Shown here: positions 34,783 to 48,018 of the stretch, in pieces
Numbering within the stretch: the stretch's first letter is position 1
How the letters are laid out: each line of letters begins with the position of its first letter
NCBI GenBank assembly: GCA_029582155.1
Contig: CM055903.1
Coordinates: 39,787,353 to 39,851,352 of the forward strand
DNA: 64,000 bases
Source of the DNA: Panopea generosa
Taxonomy: Eukaryota; Mollusca; Bivalvia; Adapedonta; Hiatellidae
Direction: 5' to 3'
The notes under the pieces: model-generated
What the model was told of the DNA's origin: nothing
What the model saw: the letters and a program-made list of their open reading frames with translations, nothing else
Databases searched by the model: none
Position numbers and translations under genes: made by a program

Positions 34783-34860
34783 CTGCAAGATCCTTCTATG
34801 AGTACATCCATAGTGGCACCAGTTTTGGTTCTTGTCTTGAACGACTTATGTGCGTCGGTA
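34783..34860 (-). CDS. Predicted exon beside the 60-bp satellite
   Basis: On the minus strand: acceptor gtattatgcag, 78 nt, donor cag/gtatac. The frame takes one leftover base, runs 25 codons and leaves two bases; both other frames have stops. The peptide includes KTRTKTGATMDVLIEGSC, a polar stretch ending in a cysteine. It lies 22 bp from the first unit of the 60-bp satellite, on its upstream side for this strand. Its outgoing phase (2) does not fit the next predicted exon at 33006 (which needs 1), so an exon is missing or the two belong to different genes. Confidence 0.35.
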
Positions 34861-36000
34861 CTGCATAATACTACTTCGTCATGGTGACGTGCTATACATT
34901 TGGTGTGCTTCTCGTATACTGAATATATAAAAGTTAACTAGTCAGGACGTGCTAAACATTTGGTGTGCTTCTCGTTTACTAAATATATTATAGTAAACTA
35001 GTCAGGACGTGTTATACACTTGGTGTGCCTCTCGTATACTGAATATATAATAGTAAACTAGTCAGGACGTGCTATACACTTGATGTGCTTCTCGTATACT
35101 GAATATATAATAGTAATCTAGTCAGGGCGTGTTATACACTTGGTGTGCCTCTCGTATACAGAATATATAATAGTAAACTAGTCAGGACATGTTATACACA
35201 TGGTGTGTCTCTCGTATATTGAATATATAATAATAAACTAGTCAGGACATGTTATACACTTAGTGTGCCTCTCGTATATTGAATATATAATAGTAAACTA
35301 GTCAGGACGTGTTATACACTTGGTGTGCCTCTCGTATACTGAATATATAACAGTAAACTAGTCAGGACGTGTTATACACTTGGTGTGCCTCTCGTATACT
35401 GAATATATAATAATAAACTAGTCAGGACGTGCTATACACTTGATGTGCTTCTCGTATACTGAATATATAATAGCAAACTAGTCAGGTCGTGTTATACATA
35501 TGGTGTGCCTCTCGTATACTGAATATATAATAGTTAACTAGTCAGGACATGTTATACACTTGGTGTGCTTCTCGTATACCGAATATATAATAGTTAACTA
35601 GTCAGGGCGTGTTAAACACTTGGTTTGCTTCTTGTATACCGAATATATAATAGTAAACTAGTCAGGACGTGTTATACACTTGGTGTGCTTCTCGTATATT
35701 GAATATATAATACTAAACTAGTCAGGGCGTGATATACACTTGGTATGCTTCTCGTATACTGAATATATAATAGTAAACTAGTCAGATCCTGTTATACACT
35801 TGGTGTGCTTCTTGTATACTGAATATATAATAGTCAACTAGTCAGGACATGTTATACACTTGGTGTGCTTCTCGTATACCGAATATATAATAGTAAACTA
35901 GTCAGGACGTGTTATACACTTTGTGTGCTTCACGTATACTAAATATATAATAGTAAACTAGTCAGGGCGTGTAATACACTTGATGTGCTTCTCGTATACT

Positions 36001-36840
36001 GAATATATAATAGTAAACTAGTCAGGACGTGTTATACACTTGGCGTGCTTCTCGTATGCTGAATATATAATAGTAAACTAGTCAGGACGTGTTATTCACT
36101 CGGTATGCTTCTCGTATACTGAATATATAATAGTTAACTAGTCAGGACGTGCTATACACTTTATGTGCTTCTCGTATACTGAATATATAATAGCAAACTA
36201 GTCAGGGCATGCTAGACAGTTGGTGTACTTCTCGTATACTGAATATATAATAGTAAACTAGTCAGGACGTGATATACACTTGGTGCACTTCTCGTATACT
36301 GAATATATAATAGTTAACTAGTCAGGACATGTTATACACTTGGTGTGCTTCTCGTATACTAAATATATAATAGTAAACTAGTCAGGACGTGTTATACACT
36401 TGGTTTGCTTCTTGTATACCGAATATATAATAGTAAACTAGTCAGGACGTGTTATACACTTGGCGTGCTTCTCGTATGCTGAATATATAATAGTAAACTA
36501 GTCAGGACGTGTTATTCACTCGGTATGCTTCTCGTATACTGAATATATAATAGTTAACTAGTCAGGACGTGCTATACACTTTATGTGCTTCTCGTATACT
36601 GAATATATAATAGCAAACTAGTCAGGGCATGCTAGACAGTTGGTGTACTTCTCGTATACTGAATATATAATAGTAAACTAGTCAGGACGTGATATACACT
36701 TGGTGCACTTCTCGTATACTGAATATATAATAGTTAACTAGTCAGGACATGTTATACACTTGGTGTGCTTCTCGTATACTAAATATATAATAGTAAACTA
36801 GTCAGGACGTGTTATACACTTGGTTTGCTTCTTGTATACC
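36001..36840. repeat. Tandem 420-bp (7-unit) duplication in the 60-bp array
   Basis: The block 36001-36420 is repeated at 36421-36840 with the same variants in order (cgtatgct, cactcggta, ctttatgtg, gctagacagt, ggtgcactt), essentially identical apart from the last units. Confidence 0.85.
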
Positions 36841-39789
36841 GAATATATAATAGTAAACTAGTCAGGACGTGTTATACACTTGGTGTGCTTCTCATATACT
36901 GAATATATAATAGTAAACTAGTCAGGACGTGTTAAACACTTGGTTTGCTTCTTGTATACCGAATATATAATAGTAAACTAGTCAGGACGTGTTAAACACT
37001 TAGTTTGCTTCTTGTATACTGAATATATAATAGTAAACTAGTCAGGACGTGTTATACACTCGGTGTGCTTCTCGTATACTGAATATATAATAGTAAACTA
37101 GTCAGGACGTGCTATAGACTCTGTGTGCCTCTCGTATACCGAATATATAATAGTTAACTAGTCAGGACATGTTATACACTTGGTTTGCTTCTCATATACT
37201 GAATATATAAGAGTAAACTAGTCAGGACGTGCTATACATTTGGTTTGCTTCTTGTATACCGAATATATAATAGTAAACTAGTCAGGGCGTGTTAAACACT
37301 TGGTTTGCTTCTTGTATACCGAATATATAATAGTTAACTAGTCGGGGCGTGTTAAACACTTGGTTTGCTTCTTGTATACCGAATATATAATAGTAAACTA
37401 GTCAGGACGTGTTATACACTTGGTGTGCTTCTCGTATATTGAATATATAATAGTAAACTAGTCAGGGCGTGATAAACACTTGGTATGCTTCTTGTATACT
37501 GAATATATAATAGTAAACTAGTCAGAGCCTGTTATACACTTGGTGTGCTTCTTGTATACTGAATATATAATAGTAAACTAGTCAGGACATGTTATATACT
37601 TGGTGTGCTTCTCGTATACCGAATATATAATAGTAAACTAGTCAGGACGTGTTATACACTTGGTGTGCTTCACGTATACTGAATATATAATAGTAAACTA
37701 GTCAGGGCGTGTTATACACTTGATGTGCTTCTCGTATACTGAATATATAATAGTAAACTAGTCAGGACGTGTTATACACATGGTGTGTCTCTCGTATACT
37801 GAATATATAATAGTAAACTAGTCAGGACGTGCTATACACTTGATGTGCTTCTCGTATACTAAATATATAATAGTAAACTAGTCAGGACGTGTTATACACT
37901 TGGCGTGCTTCTCGTATGCTGAATAAATAATAGTAAACTAGTCAGGACGTGTTATACACTCGGTATGCTTCTCGTATACTGAATATATAATAGTTAACTA
38001 GTCAGGACGTGTTATACACTTGGTATGCTTCTCGTATATTGAATTTATAATAGTAAACAAGTCAGGACATGTTATACACTTGGTGTGCCTCTCGTATACT
38101 GAATATATAACAGTAAACTAGTCAGGACGTGCTATACACTTCATGTGCTTCTCGTATACTGAATATATAATAGCAAACTAGTCAGGGCATGCTAGACAGT
38201 TGGTGAGCTTCTCGTATACGGAATATATAATAGTAAACTAGTCAGGACGTGATATACACTTGGTGCACTTCTCGTATACTGAATATATAATAGTTAACTA
38301 GTCAGGACATGTTATACACTTGGTGTGCTTCTCGTATACTAAATATATAATAGTAAACTAGTCAGGACGTGTTATCGCTTGGTTTGCTTCTTGTATACCG
38401 AATATATAATAGTAAACTAGTCAGGACGTGTTATACACTTGGTGTGCTTCTCGTATACTGAATATATAATAGCAAACTAGTCAGGGCATGCTAGACAGTT
38501 GGTGTACTTCTCGTATACTGAATATATAATAGTAAACTAGTCAGGACGTGATATACACTTGGTGCACTTCTCGTATACTGAATATATAATAGTTAACTAG
38601 TCAGGACATGTTATACACTTGGTGTGCTTCTCGTATACTAAATATATAATAGTAAACTAGTCAGGACGTGTTATACACTTGGTTTGCTTCTTGTATACCG
38701 AATATATAATAGTAAACTAGTCAGGACGTGTTATACACTTGGTGTGCTTCTCATATACTGAATATATAATAGTAAACTAGTCAGGACGTGTTAAACACTT
38801 GGTTTGCTTCTTGTATACCGAATATATAATAGTAAACTAGTCAGGACGTGTTAAACACTTAGTTTGCTTCTTGTATACTGAATATATAATAGTAAACTAG
38901 TCAGGACGTGTTATACACTCGGTGTGCTTCTCGTATACTGAATATATAATAGTAAACTAGTCAGGACGTGCTATAGACTCTGTGTGCCTCTCGTATACCG
39001 AATATATAATAGTTAACTAGTCAGGACATGTTATACACTTGGTTTGCTTCTCATATACTGAATATATAATAGTAAACTAGTCAGGACGTGCTATACATTT
39101 GGTTTGCTTCTTGTATACCGAATATATAATAGTAAACTAGTCAGGGCGTGTTAAACACTTGGTTTGCTTCTTGTATACCGAATATATAATAGTTAACTAG
39201 TCGGGGCGTGTTAAACACTTGGTTTGCTTCTTGTATACCGAATATATAATAGTAAACTAGTCAGGACGTGTTATACACTTGGTGTGCTTCTCGTATATTG
39301 AATATATAATAGTAAACTAGTCAGGGCGTGATAAACACTTGGTATGCTTCTTGTATACTGAATATATAATAGTAAACTAGTCAGAGCCTGTTATACACTT
39401 GGTGTGCTTCTTGTATACTGAATATATAATAGTAAACTAGTCAGGACATGTTATATACTTGGTGTGCTTCTCGTATACCGAATATATAATAGTAAACTAG
39501 TCAGGACGTGTTATACACTTGGTGTGCTTCACGTATACTGAATATATAATAGTAAACTAGTCAGGGCGTGTTATACACTTGATGTGCTTCTCGTATACTG
39601 AATATATAATAGTAAACTAGTCAGGACGTGTTATACACATGGTGTGTCTCTCGTATACTGAATATATAATAGTAAACTAGTCAGGACGTGCTATACACTT
39701 GATGTGCTTCTCGTATACTAAATATATAATAGTAAACTAGTCAGGACGTGTTATACACTTGGCGTGCTTCTCGTATGCTGAATAAATAA
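36601..39789. repeat. 1.3-kb duplication in the 60-bp array (offset 1859 bp)
   Basis: The unit series at about 36601-37930 reappears at about 38460-39789 in the same order, including gactctgtgtgcc, gtcggggcg and gaataaataatag variants. Confidence 0.8.
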
Positions 39790-40679
39790 TAGTAAACTAG
39801 TCAGGACGTGTTAAACACTTGGTTTGCTTCTTGTATACCGAATATATAATAGTAAACTAGTCAGGACGTGTTAAACACTTGGTTTGCTTCTTGTATACCG
39901 AATATATAATAGTAAACTAGTCAGGACGTGTTATACAATTGGTGTGCTTCTTGTATACTGAATATATAATAGTAAACTAGTCAAGACGTGCTATAGACTC
40001 TGTGTGCCTCTCGTACACTGAATATATAATAGTTAACTAGTCAGGACATGTTATACACTTAGGTTGCTTCTCGTATACTGAATATATAATAGTAAACTAG
40101 TCAGGACGTGCTATACATTTGGTTTGCTTCTTGTATACCCAATATATAATAGTAAACTAGTCAGGACGTGTTATACAATTGGTATGCTTCTCGTATACTT
40201 AATAAATAATAGTAAACTAGTCAGGGCATGTTGTACACTTGGTGTACCTCTCGTATATCGAATATATAATAGTAAACTAGTCAGGACGTGTTGTACACTT
40301 GGTGTGCCTCTCGTATACTGAATATATAATAGTAAACTAGTCAGGACGTGTTATACAGTTGGTGTGCTTCTCGTATACCGAATATATAATAGTAAACTAG
40401 TTAAATCGTGTTATACAATTGGTGTCGTTCTCGTATACTAAATATAATAGTAAACTAGTCAGGACGTGTTATACACTTGGTGTGCCTCTCGTATACCGAA
40501 TATATAATAGTAAACTACCCAGGGCGTGCTATACACTTGGTGTGCCTCTCGTATATTGAATATATAATAATAAACTAGTCAGAACATGATATACACTTGG
40601 TGTGCTTCTCGTATACCGAATATATAATAATAAACTAGTCAGGACGTGTTATACACTTGGTGTGCTTCTCGTATACTGA

Positions 40680-43677
40680 ATATATAATAGTAAACTAGTC
40701 AGGGCGTGTTAAACACTTGGTTTGCTTCTTGTATACCGAATATATAATAGTAAACTAGTCAGGGCGTGTTATACACTTGGTGTGCTTCTCGTATACTTAA
40801 TCAATAATAGTAAACTAGTCAGGGCATGTTGTACACTTGGTGTGCCTCTCGTATATTGAATATATAATAGTAAACTAGTCAGGACGTGCTATACACTTGA
40901 TGTGCTTCTCGTATACTGAATATATAGTAGTTAACTAGTCAGGACGTGCTATACACTTGGTGTGCTTCTCGTATACCGAATTTGTAATATTCAACTAGTC
41001 AGGACGTGATATACACTTGGTATGCTTCACGTATACCGAATATATAATAGTAAACTAGTCAGGACGTGGTTTACACTTGATGTGCTTCTCGTTTACTAAA
41101 TATATAATAGTAAACTAGTCAGGATGTGATATTCACTTGGTGTGCTTCACGTATACCGAATATGTAATAGTAAACTAGTCAGGGCATGTTATACACTTGG
41201 TATGCTTCTCGAATACCGAATATATAATAGTAAAATTATCCAAGACGTGCTATAGACTTTGTGTGCCTCTCGTATATTGAATATATAATAGTAAACTAGT
41301 CAGGACGTGTTATACACTTGATGTGCTTCTCGTATACTAAATATATAATAGTAAACTAGTCAGGACGTGTTATACACTTGGCGTGCTTCTCGTATGCTTA
41401 ATATATAATAGTAAACTAGTCAGGACGTGTTATACACTCGGTATGCTTCTCGTATACTGAATATATAATAGTTAACTAGTCAGGACGTGTTATACACTTG
41501 GTATGCCTCTCGTATATTGAATATATAATAGTAAACTAGTCAGGACGTGCTATACACTTGATGGGCTTCTCGTATACCGAATATATAATAGTAAACTAGT
41601 CAGGACGTGTTAAACACTTGGTTTGCTTCTTGTATACCGAATATATAATAGTAAACTAATCAGGACGTGTTATACACTTGGTGTGCTTCTTGTATACTGA
41701 ATATATAATAGTAAACTAGTCAAGGACGTGCTATAGACTCTGTGTGCCTCTCGTATACCGAATATATAATAGTTAACTAGTCAGGACGTGCTATACATTT
41801 GGTTTGCTTCTTGTATACCGAATATATAATAGTAAACTAGTCAGGGCGTGTTAAACACTTGGTTTGCTTCTTGTATACCGAATATATAATAGTTAACTAG
41901 TCAGGACGTGTTATACACTTGGTGTGCTTCTCGTATACCGAATATATAATAGTAAACTAGTCAGGACGTGTTATACACTTGGTTTGCTTCTTGTATACCG
42001 AATATATAATAGTAAACTAGTCAGGACGTGTTAAACAATTGGTATGCTTCTCGTATACTTAATAAATAATAGTAAACTAGTCAGGGCATGTTGTACACTT
42101 GGTGTGCCTCTCGTATATCGAATATATAATAGTCAACTAGTCAGGACGTGTTGTACACTTGGTGTGCTTCTCGTATACTGAATATATAATAGTAAACTAG
42201 TCAGGGCGTGTTAAACACTTGGTTTGCTTCTTGTATACCGAATATATAATAGTAAACTAGTCAGGGCGTGTTATACACTTGGTGTGCTTCTCGTATACTT
42301 AATCAATAATAGTAAACTAGTCAGGGCATGTTGTACACTTGGTGTGCCTCTCGTATATTGAATATATAATAGTAAACTAGTCAGGACGTGCTATACACTT
42401 GATGTGCTTCTCGTATACTGAATATATAGTAGTTAACTAGTCAGGACGTGCTATACACTTGGTGTGCTTCTCGTATACCGAATTTGTAATATTCAACTAG
42501 TCAGGACGTGATATACACTTGGTATGCTTCACGTATACCGAATATATAATAGTAAACTAGTCAGGACGTGGTTTACACTTGATGTGCTTCTCGTTTACTA
42601 AATATATAATAGTAAACTAGTCAGGATGTGATATTCACTTGGTGTGCTTCACGTATACCGAATATGTAATAGTAAACTAGTCAGGGCATGTTATACACTT
42701 GGTATGCTTCTCGAATACCGAATATATAATAGTAAAATTATCCAAGACGTGCTATAGACTTTGTGTGCCTCTCGTATATTGAATATATAATAGTAAACTA
42801 GTCAGGACGTGTTATACACTTGATGTGCTTCTCGTATACTAAATATATAATAGTAAACTAGTCAGGACGTGTTATACACTTGGCGTGCTTCTCGTATGCT
42901 TAATATATAATAGTAAACTAGTCAGGACGTGTTATACACTCGGTATGCTTCTCGTATACTGAATATATAATAGTTAACTAGTCAGGACGTGTTATACACT
43001 TGGTATGCCTCTCGTATATTGAATATATAATAGTAAACTAGTCAGGACGTGCTATACACTTGATGGGCTTCTCGTATACCGAATATATAATAGTAAACTA
43101 GTCAGGACGTGTTAAACACTTGGTTTGCTTCTTGTATACCGAATATATAATAGTAAACTAATCAGGACGTGTTATACACTTGGTGTGCTTCTTGTATACT
43201 GAATATATAATAGTAAACTAGTCAAGGACGTGCTATAGACTCTGTGTGCCTCTCGTATACCGAATATATAATAGTTAACTAGTCAGGACGTGCTATACAT
43301 TTGGTTTGCTTCTTGTATACCGAATATATAATAGTAAACTAGTCAGGGCGTGTTAAACACTTGGTTTGCTTCTTGTATACCGAATATATAATAGTTAACT
43401 AGTCAGGACGTGTTATACACTTGGTGTGCTTCTCGTATACCGAATATATAATAGTAAACTAGTCAGGACGTGTTATACACTTGGTTTGCTTCTTGTATAC
43501 CGAATATATAATAGTAAACTAGTCAGGACGTGTTAAACAATTGGTATGCTTCTCGTATACTTAATAAATAATAGTAAACTAGTCAGGGCATGTTGTACAC
43601 TTGGTGTGCCTCTCGTATATCGAATATATAATAGTCAACTAGTCAGGACGTGTTGTACACTTGGTGTGCCTCTCGTA
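40680..43677. repeat. Tandem 1.5-kb (25-unit) duplication in the 60-bp array
   Basis: The block 40680-42175 is repeated at 42182-43677, offset 1502 bp. Rare variants coincide: aatcaataatag at 40799 and 42301, the odd unit gtaaaattatccaagacg in both, and aatttgtaatattc in both. Confidence 0.85.
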
Positions 43678-44514
43678 TACTGAATATATAATAGTAAACT
43701 AGTCAGGACGTGTTATACACTTGGTGTGCTTCTTGTATACCGAATATATAATAGTAAACTAGTCAAATCGTGTTATACAATTGGTGTCGTTCTCGTATAC
43801 TGAATATATAATAGTAAACTAGTCAGGACGTGTTATACACTTGGTGTGCCTCTCGTATACCGAATATATAATAGTAAACTACCCAGGGCGTGCTATACAC
43901 TTGGTGTGCCTCTCGTATACTGAATATATAATAATAAACTAGTCAGAACATGATATACACTTGGTGTGCTTCTCGTATACCGAATATATAATAATAAACT
44001 AGTCAGGACGTGTTATACACTTGGTGTGCTTCTCGTATACTGAATATATAATAGTAAACTAGTCAGGGCGTGTTAAACACTTGGTTTGCTTCTTGTATAC
44101 CGAATATATAATAGTAAACTAGTCAGGGCGTGTTGTACACTTGGTGTGCCTCTCTTATACCGAATATATAATAGTAAACTACCCAAGGCGTGCTATACAC
44201 TTGGTGTGCTTCTCGTATACTGATTATATAATAACAAACTAGTCATAACATGATATACACTTGGTATGCTTCTCGAATACCGAATACATAATAGTAAACT
44301 AGTCAGGACGTGATAAACACTTGGTGTGCTTCTCGTATACCGAATATATAGTAATAAACTAGTCAGAGCATGTTATACACTTGGTGTGCTTCTCGTATAT
44401 TGAATATATAATAGTTAACTAGTCAGGACGTGCTATACACTTGGTATGCTTCTCGTATACCGAATGTATAATAGTAAACTAGTCAGGACATGTTATACAC
44501 TTGGTGCGCTTTTC

Positions 44515-44661
44515 ATGACCAAACCAGTTAGGACATGTTATACACTTGGTGGCGATTTTCATATAACCAAACCAGTTAGGATATTTTATACACTTGGTGT
44601 GTTTTTCATATAACCAAGCTAGTTTGGACATGTTATACACTTGGTGTGTATAAAAATGTTG
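44515..44661. repeat. Degenerate right edge of the 60-bp array
   Basis: Three diverged, shortened units keep gttatacacttggtg but replace the rest with ttttcatataaccaaaccag. Confidence 0.8.
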
Positions 44662-45225
44662 TGATCCAATGACAGACTGTCTGAATCCACACTATTAACA
44701 TTGGCAGATGACTAAAGACGGAGACAGTTCAATCAGAAAACATCAGTTAAGTCTCAGAGTGACAAATATAGGATTGTACATATTATATAGCATCTATTTT
44801 CAATAGTCACAACAAAGCACGAGCAATATACACATCATATAGGATAAGAACGAAAAAATACAATTCTTATAGAGTTCTTCTCCATAGTAGTATATCAGTT
44901 ACAGTGTAACATGGCGGTAGACAGAGGAAACAGGTTTTTTGTAACAAAAATATGAAACTATGAATACAAAAGGAATGACGATTGTAATCAGACAAGAAAA
45001 AAAACCGGGACACTAATAATTTGAGTGTTTTCAATTTAAGGTTAAGTTAGTTGAAGAGACCTTAGGAATAGTAGTTTTGCGAATTTCATGCAAATGTATC
45101 AATGATGACGCATGTCAACAACAAGCTGGTATCTTAATAAAATCGCTCTTAAAAAAATAAAATATCGATTTCAGCATAACGTTGTCCCGAAAGGGCCATC
45201 GCGGCATATTCAATTAAGTGAAATG
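44662..45225. other. Sequence between satellite and inverted minisatellite
   Basis: No exon or repeat recognised on either strand. Confidence 0.35.
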
Positions 45226-45400
45226 TCGAAACTACGATAGTGAAAAGTCCAAAAAATGATGATGAAAATTTGAAACTACGATGGTGAAAAGTCAAAACTA
45301 CGTAGGTAAGACTTTTCACCATCGTAATTTCGTTGTTTCAACTTTTCATCATCATAACTTCGTTTTTTCGACTTTTCATCATCGTAGCTTCGTTGTTTCG
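45226..45400. repeat. Inverted minisatellite around gacttttcaccatcgta
   Basis: The unit (about 30 bp, gaaactacgatggtgaaaagt) occurs in one orientation at 45226-45300 and in the opposite at 45310-45400. The inner arms 45277-45293 and 45310-45326 are perfect over 17 bp with a 16-nt loop. Confidence 0.85.
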
Positions 45401-45537
45401 TCGTAACGACTTGATTTAATTCAAGAAATATGCAGCGATGATCCCAACGGGACACCTTACTTCTAGAAACGTTTGCTAGATAAAATGAAGTTACAAACAA
45501 CTTCAAAAATAATGAAAGTTGTTTGATGGGGGAGCAA

Positions 45538-45693
45538 TTAATCTCCATTCCTCATTTTACCTCTTAAATGTCTGCAGAAGTAGTCCACAGTGCCTATCGT
45601 CTTTTCCTTGTCAATCAGTTTATGCAGGAATTGTTCGTCTTCAGTTGTTCCTCGACACTTATCTAGAATGTCTTGTATACAATCTGCAGCGCC
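45538..45693 (-). CDS. Predicted exon, probably terminal: cysteine-rich secreted-type protein
   Basis: On the minus strand, with an acceptor at ttctcgactgcag, the exon starts in phase 0 and reads GAADCIQDILDKCRG onwards, 51 codons to TAA. Three cysteines (DC, KC, FC) in a helix-prone context resemble the spacing in 32067-31788. A possible donor (aagag/gtaaaa) lies at 45561/45560, so the exon could instead splice onward with one leftover base. An alternative acceptor 16 nt upstream (tttacag) would break phase with 45953-45899. Function unknown; secreted small cysteine-rich proteins expanded in molluscs are the nearest impression, not a family match. Confidence 0.5.
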   Translation of the reverse strand, partial: GAADCIQDILDKCRGTTEDEQFLHKLIDKEKTIGTVDYFCRHLRGKMRNGD

Positions 45694-45898
45694 CTGCAGT
45701 CGAGAATCCCTGTAAACACGAGAATTATATAACTTTCTCACATAAATATTTTGGACCGAGCAAGGTCAAAATACCCCTCAGCGGTCTATAAAAAAAGTGG
45801 TCATGAGACCGTCCACGGAAGACCCACCTCGTCCAGTTTTCATGATGGAAGAATACCCCAGAATCACCAGAGTAGAACAAACGTCCTTCCGCCCTTAC

Positions 45899-45953
45899 CT
45901 GGTTATCTTTCTCATACATAGAACAGCGAGCCAGCTGCGCTCTAATCAACGTC
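45899..45953 (-). CDS. Predicted internal exon of the cysteine-rich gene
   Basis: On the minus strand: acceptor gcactgctgag (weak pyrimidine tract), 55 nt, strong donor cag/gtaagg. One leftover base completes the codon from 46178, then 18 codons, LIRAQLARCSMYEKDNQ, with one cysteine, ending in phase 0 as the next exon requires. The other frames contain stops or fail to join. Confidence 0.5.
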
Positions 45954-46177
45954 CTCAGCAGTGCATGGTGAATGATTTTGAGATTATATATGAAATATTT
46001 TACTTCAGAATTTTAATACTTTATTGTTTATGTCAATAGTTAATACAATACTAAACGTTTGTTATTATGATTTATTCAAAATGTGTTCAATGAAGATTAG
46101 ATTCTATAAATCAACACAAACTGAAATATGTTTCTATTAACATATATGAAGATGAAAAGACTAAATAAACAACATAC

Positions 46178-46325
46178 CCACAAGAATCCCGTGCATTTTG
46201 CACGTGGGTTGTATATGCTCTTGGTCCATTTGAGAAAGAATTAAGTTCAGGTAAAACATCGGAGGTACATCTCTGTACTTTGTCTATAGGTTTCTCCGGA
46301 CAAGTGGCCTTGACGAATGCAAAAC
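46178..46325 (-). CDS. Predicted internal exon of the cysteine-rich gene
   Basis: On the minus strand: acceptor ttgtcgtttcag, 148 nt, donor gtatgt, both good matches to consensus. It takes one base from an upstream exon, runs 48 codons and leaves two bases that join in phase to 45953. The peptide has three cysteines (ATCPEKP, QRCTSDV, DSCG) and is soluble-looking with no membrane segment. It is the best-supported coding exon in the window. The 5' end of the gene, where a signal peptide would be, was not found. Confidence 0.6.
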
Positions 46326-46727
46326 CTGAAACGACAAAATATCTAATCGTCAATAAATTAATTACTCAAGAAACAACACATGTTGATATAATTTTACAAA
46401 TTTGAGTCTAAAAGTTAAATTCTATTTGACTAAAGATCGCATAAATTAAATGCATAAACATGTTTCCATAACTGTGTTTGTAACTCGAATAATGAGCAGA
46501 GTAAACGTTTTAAGAACGGTCAGCGGTAATTAACACATGGGGATTAAAACTGGATCACTGAATTGTTTATACTCGCCGTCCTTTGGGTTAAACAATACAT
46601 ATATTCAATATACAGCGATACACAACAAAAGAACTGAGAAAAAAAGCTATTTCTAGCTTGTACAAAGTCGTCTTCTTTTCACGAGACGAGACTGTGTAAA
46701 ATAGATTAAAAATAAAAAAGCTCATAC

Positions 46728-46758
46728 CCACTTGAATGCCAAACTGAAGCTTACAGGT
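46728..46758 (-). CDS. Possible 31-nt upstream micro-exon
   Basis: On the minus strand: acceptor aaatttatcttag, 31 nt reading TCKLQFGIQV plus one base, donor gtatga. The leftover base fits the incoming phase of 46325-46178. Such a short match can arise by chance. Confidence 0.25.
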
Positions 46759-48018
46759 CTAAGATAAATTTTCTTTCAACAACAGTGGTGTACTTGATTT
46801 TTTATTCGAAGGAAATGTCAAACAGATTTAATTTAGTGCTGGCTTCCTGCGTATATGAGTTCCGATGAAACGATAACTGTTATAATATTAAACCGCTTAG
46901 TGCAAGAAGTGTTTAATTGCCTATAAAATTAGACTGCTCTTCGAACCTTAATACTCGAAATGATTAACTTATGATTCTATATGTAGCTCAGTCATTTAAA
47001 AGAATAGTGTTTAATCATGCTAACCTATTTCAAGTATTGTAGATACGATTCAGTTTTTATTTTCATTTCTAAGACACAAAGTTGTTATTGTTTGTCAAAA
47101 AATAGAAAAATGCTTAATTCGATGTTATCGTGTGAGATTTGTTACATTCTAGCATTACCCCCTCATTAACAAACTCAGATAATTTACGCTTTTCTTGCTC
47201 TTTGATTGCGTTCTATGCATAACAAGGTCCCTTTGATAATTTTACACATATCTCCGTGCTTTAACTCTAGGTTGTTACAATTTCTGCTCTTTTGCAGTCA
47301 TAAAGCTTATTCAATGCGACTCGAAAATACATAACAGATTTTACTAGAGCAACAGGGCGTAAATTGTGTTCCCTTAAACGTTTCCCCTTAAGTAGAAACT
47401 GAATAAAATCGAATCTAGAATTTTCTTTTCCGGTTTGCGTTCTGAGGATCCAAATGGTCCTTTTATTGGAAATTATTAATCATCGTCGAGCAAAATATAT
47501 AGGTTTAGGCGGAAAATGACTGAATATAATCAGAGAGAAAACAATTACAACACTGAGAAATGTGCCAATCAATACAAACAAGAAGATAAATGTGCAACAG
47601 GGGATGAAATACACAACAACAATGCCTAATATAATTAATGCATCTTATAATCTAGACAGTGACTCTACATATTCAAAGAAGACCTGACAATAGGGGTTAC
47701 GGAAAACCATGATTTTTCGGCTAACAAAGGGCTTAAGAAAGGTTTTCCAAAAGTTCATGGACAGATCTAAACAAATTACATTGATGCCAGTACCGCACTA
47801 TGTTTGAGATACACACTTAAGTATTTTCTACATCAAAGGCATAGTCTCATTTTATAAAATCTCTCATAAACAAGTTACATGAACTATGTTCAAAGTTAAA
47901 ATACTACACAATCCACCCAGCCTTATAAAACAAAAAAAAAACTCTAGGATTGCATTTTGTTTGTTATATTACAGAGATATATAGTTTAGTTTAAGCATAT
48001 GTCTTGCTTATAACAATA
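46759..48018. other. Intergenic or upstream sequence
   Basis: No further exon, start codon with a signal peptide, or promoter could be identified for the minus-strand gene. Confidence 0.35.

Larger units (their letters stand above)
34882..44514. repeat. 60-bp satellite array, about 160 units
   Basis: Units of exactly 60 bp, consensus words gaatatataatagtaaacta, gtcaggacgtgttatacact and tggtgtgcttctcgtatact. Variants are shared between distant units (tttgcttcttg, agggcatgctagacagt, atgctgaata), showing block duplication. Occasional one- or two-base indels shift the register near 38374, 40446, 41233 and 42733. A 65-codon frame at 40124-40321 comes from the 20-codon period and has no coding meaning. 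Confidence 0.97.

Noticed and set aside
45519-46039. Plus-strand frames of 80-90 codons over the 45.5-46.0 kb exons
   Set aside because: They are antisense shadows of the minus-strand exons, which have good splice sites and consistent phase.
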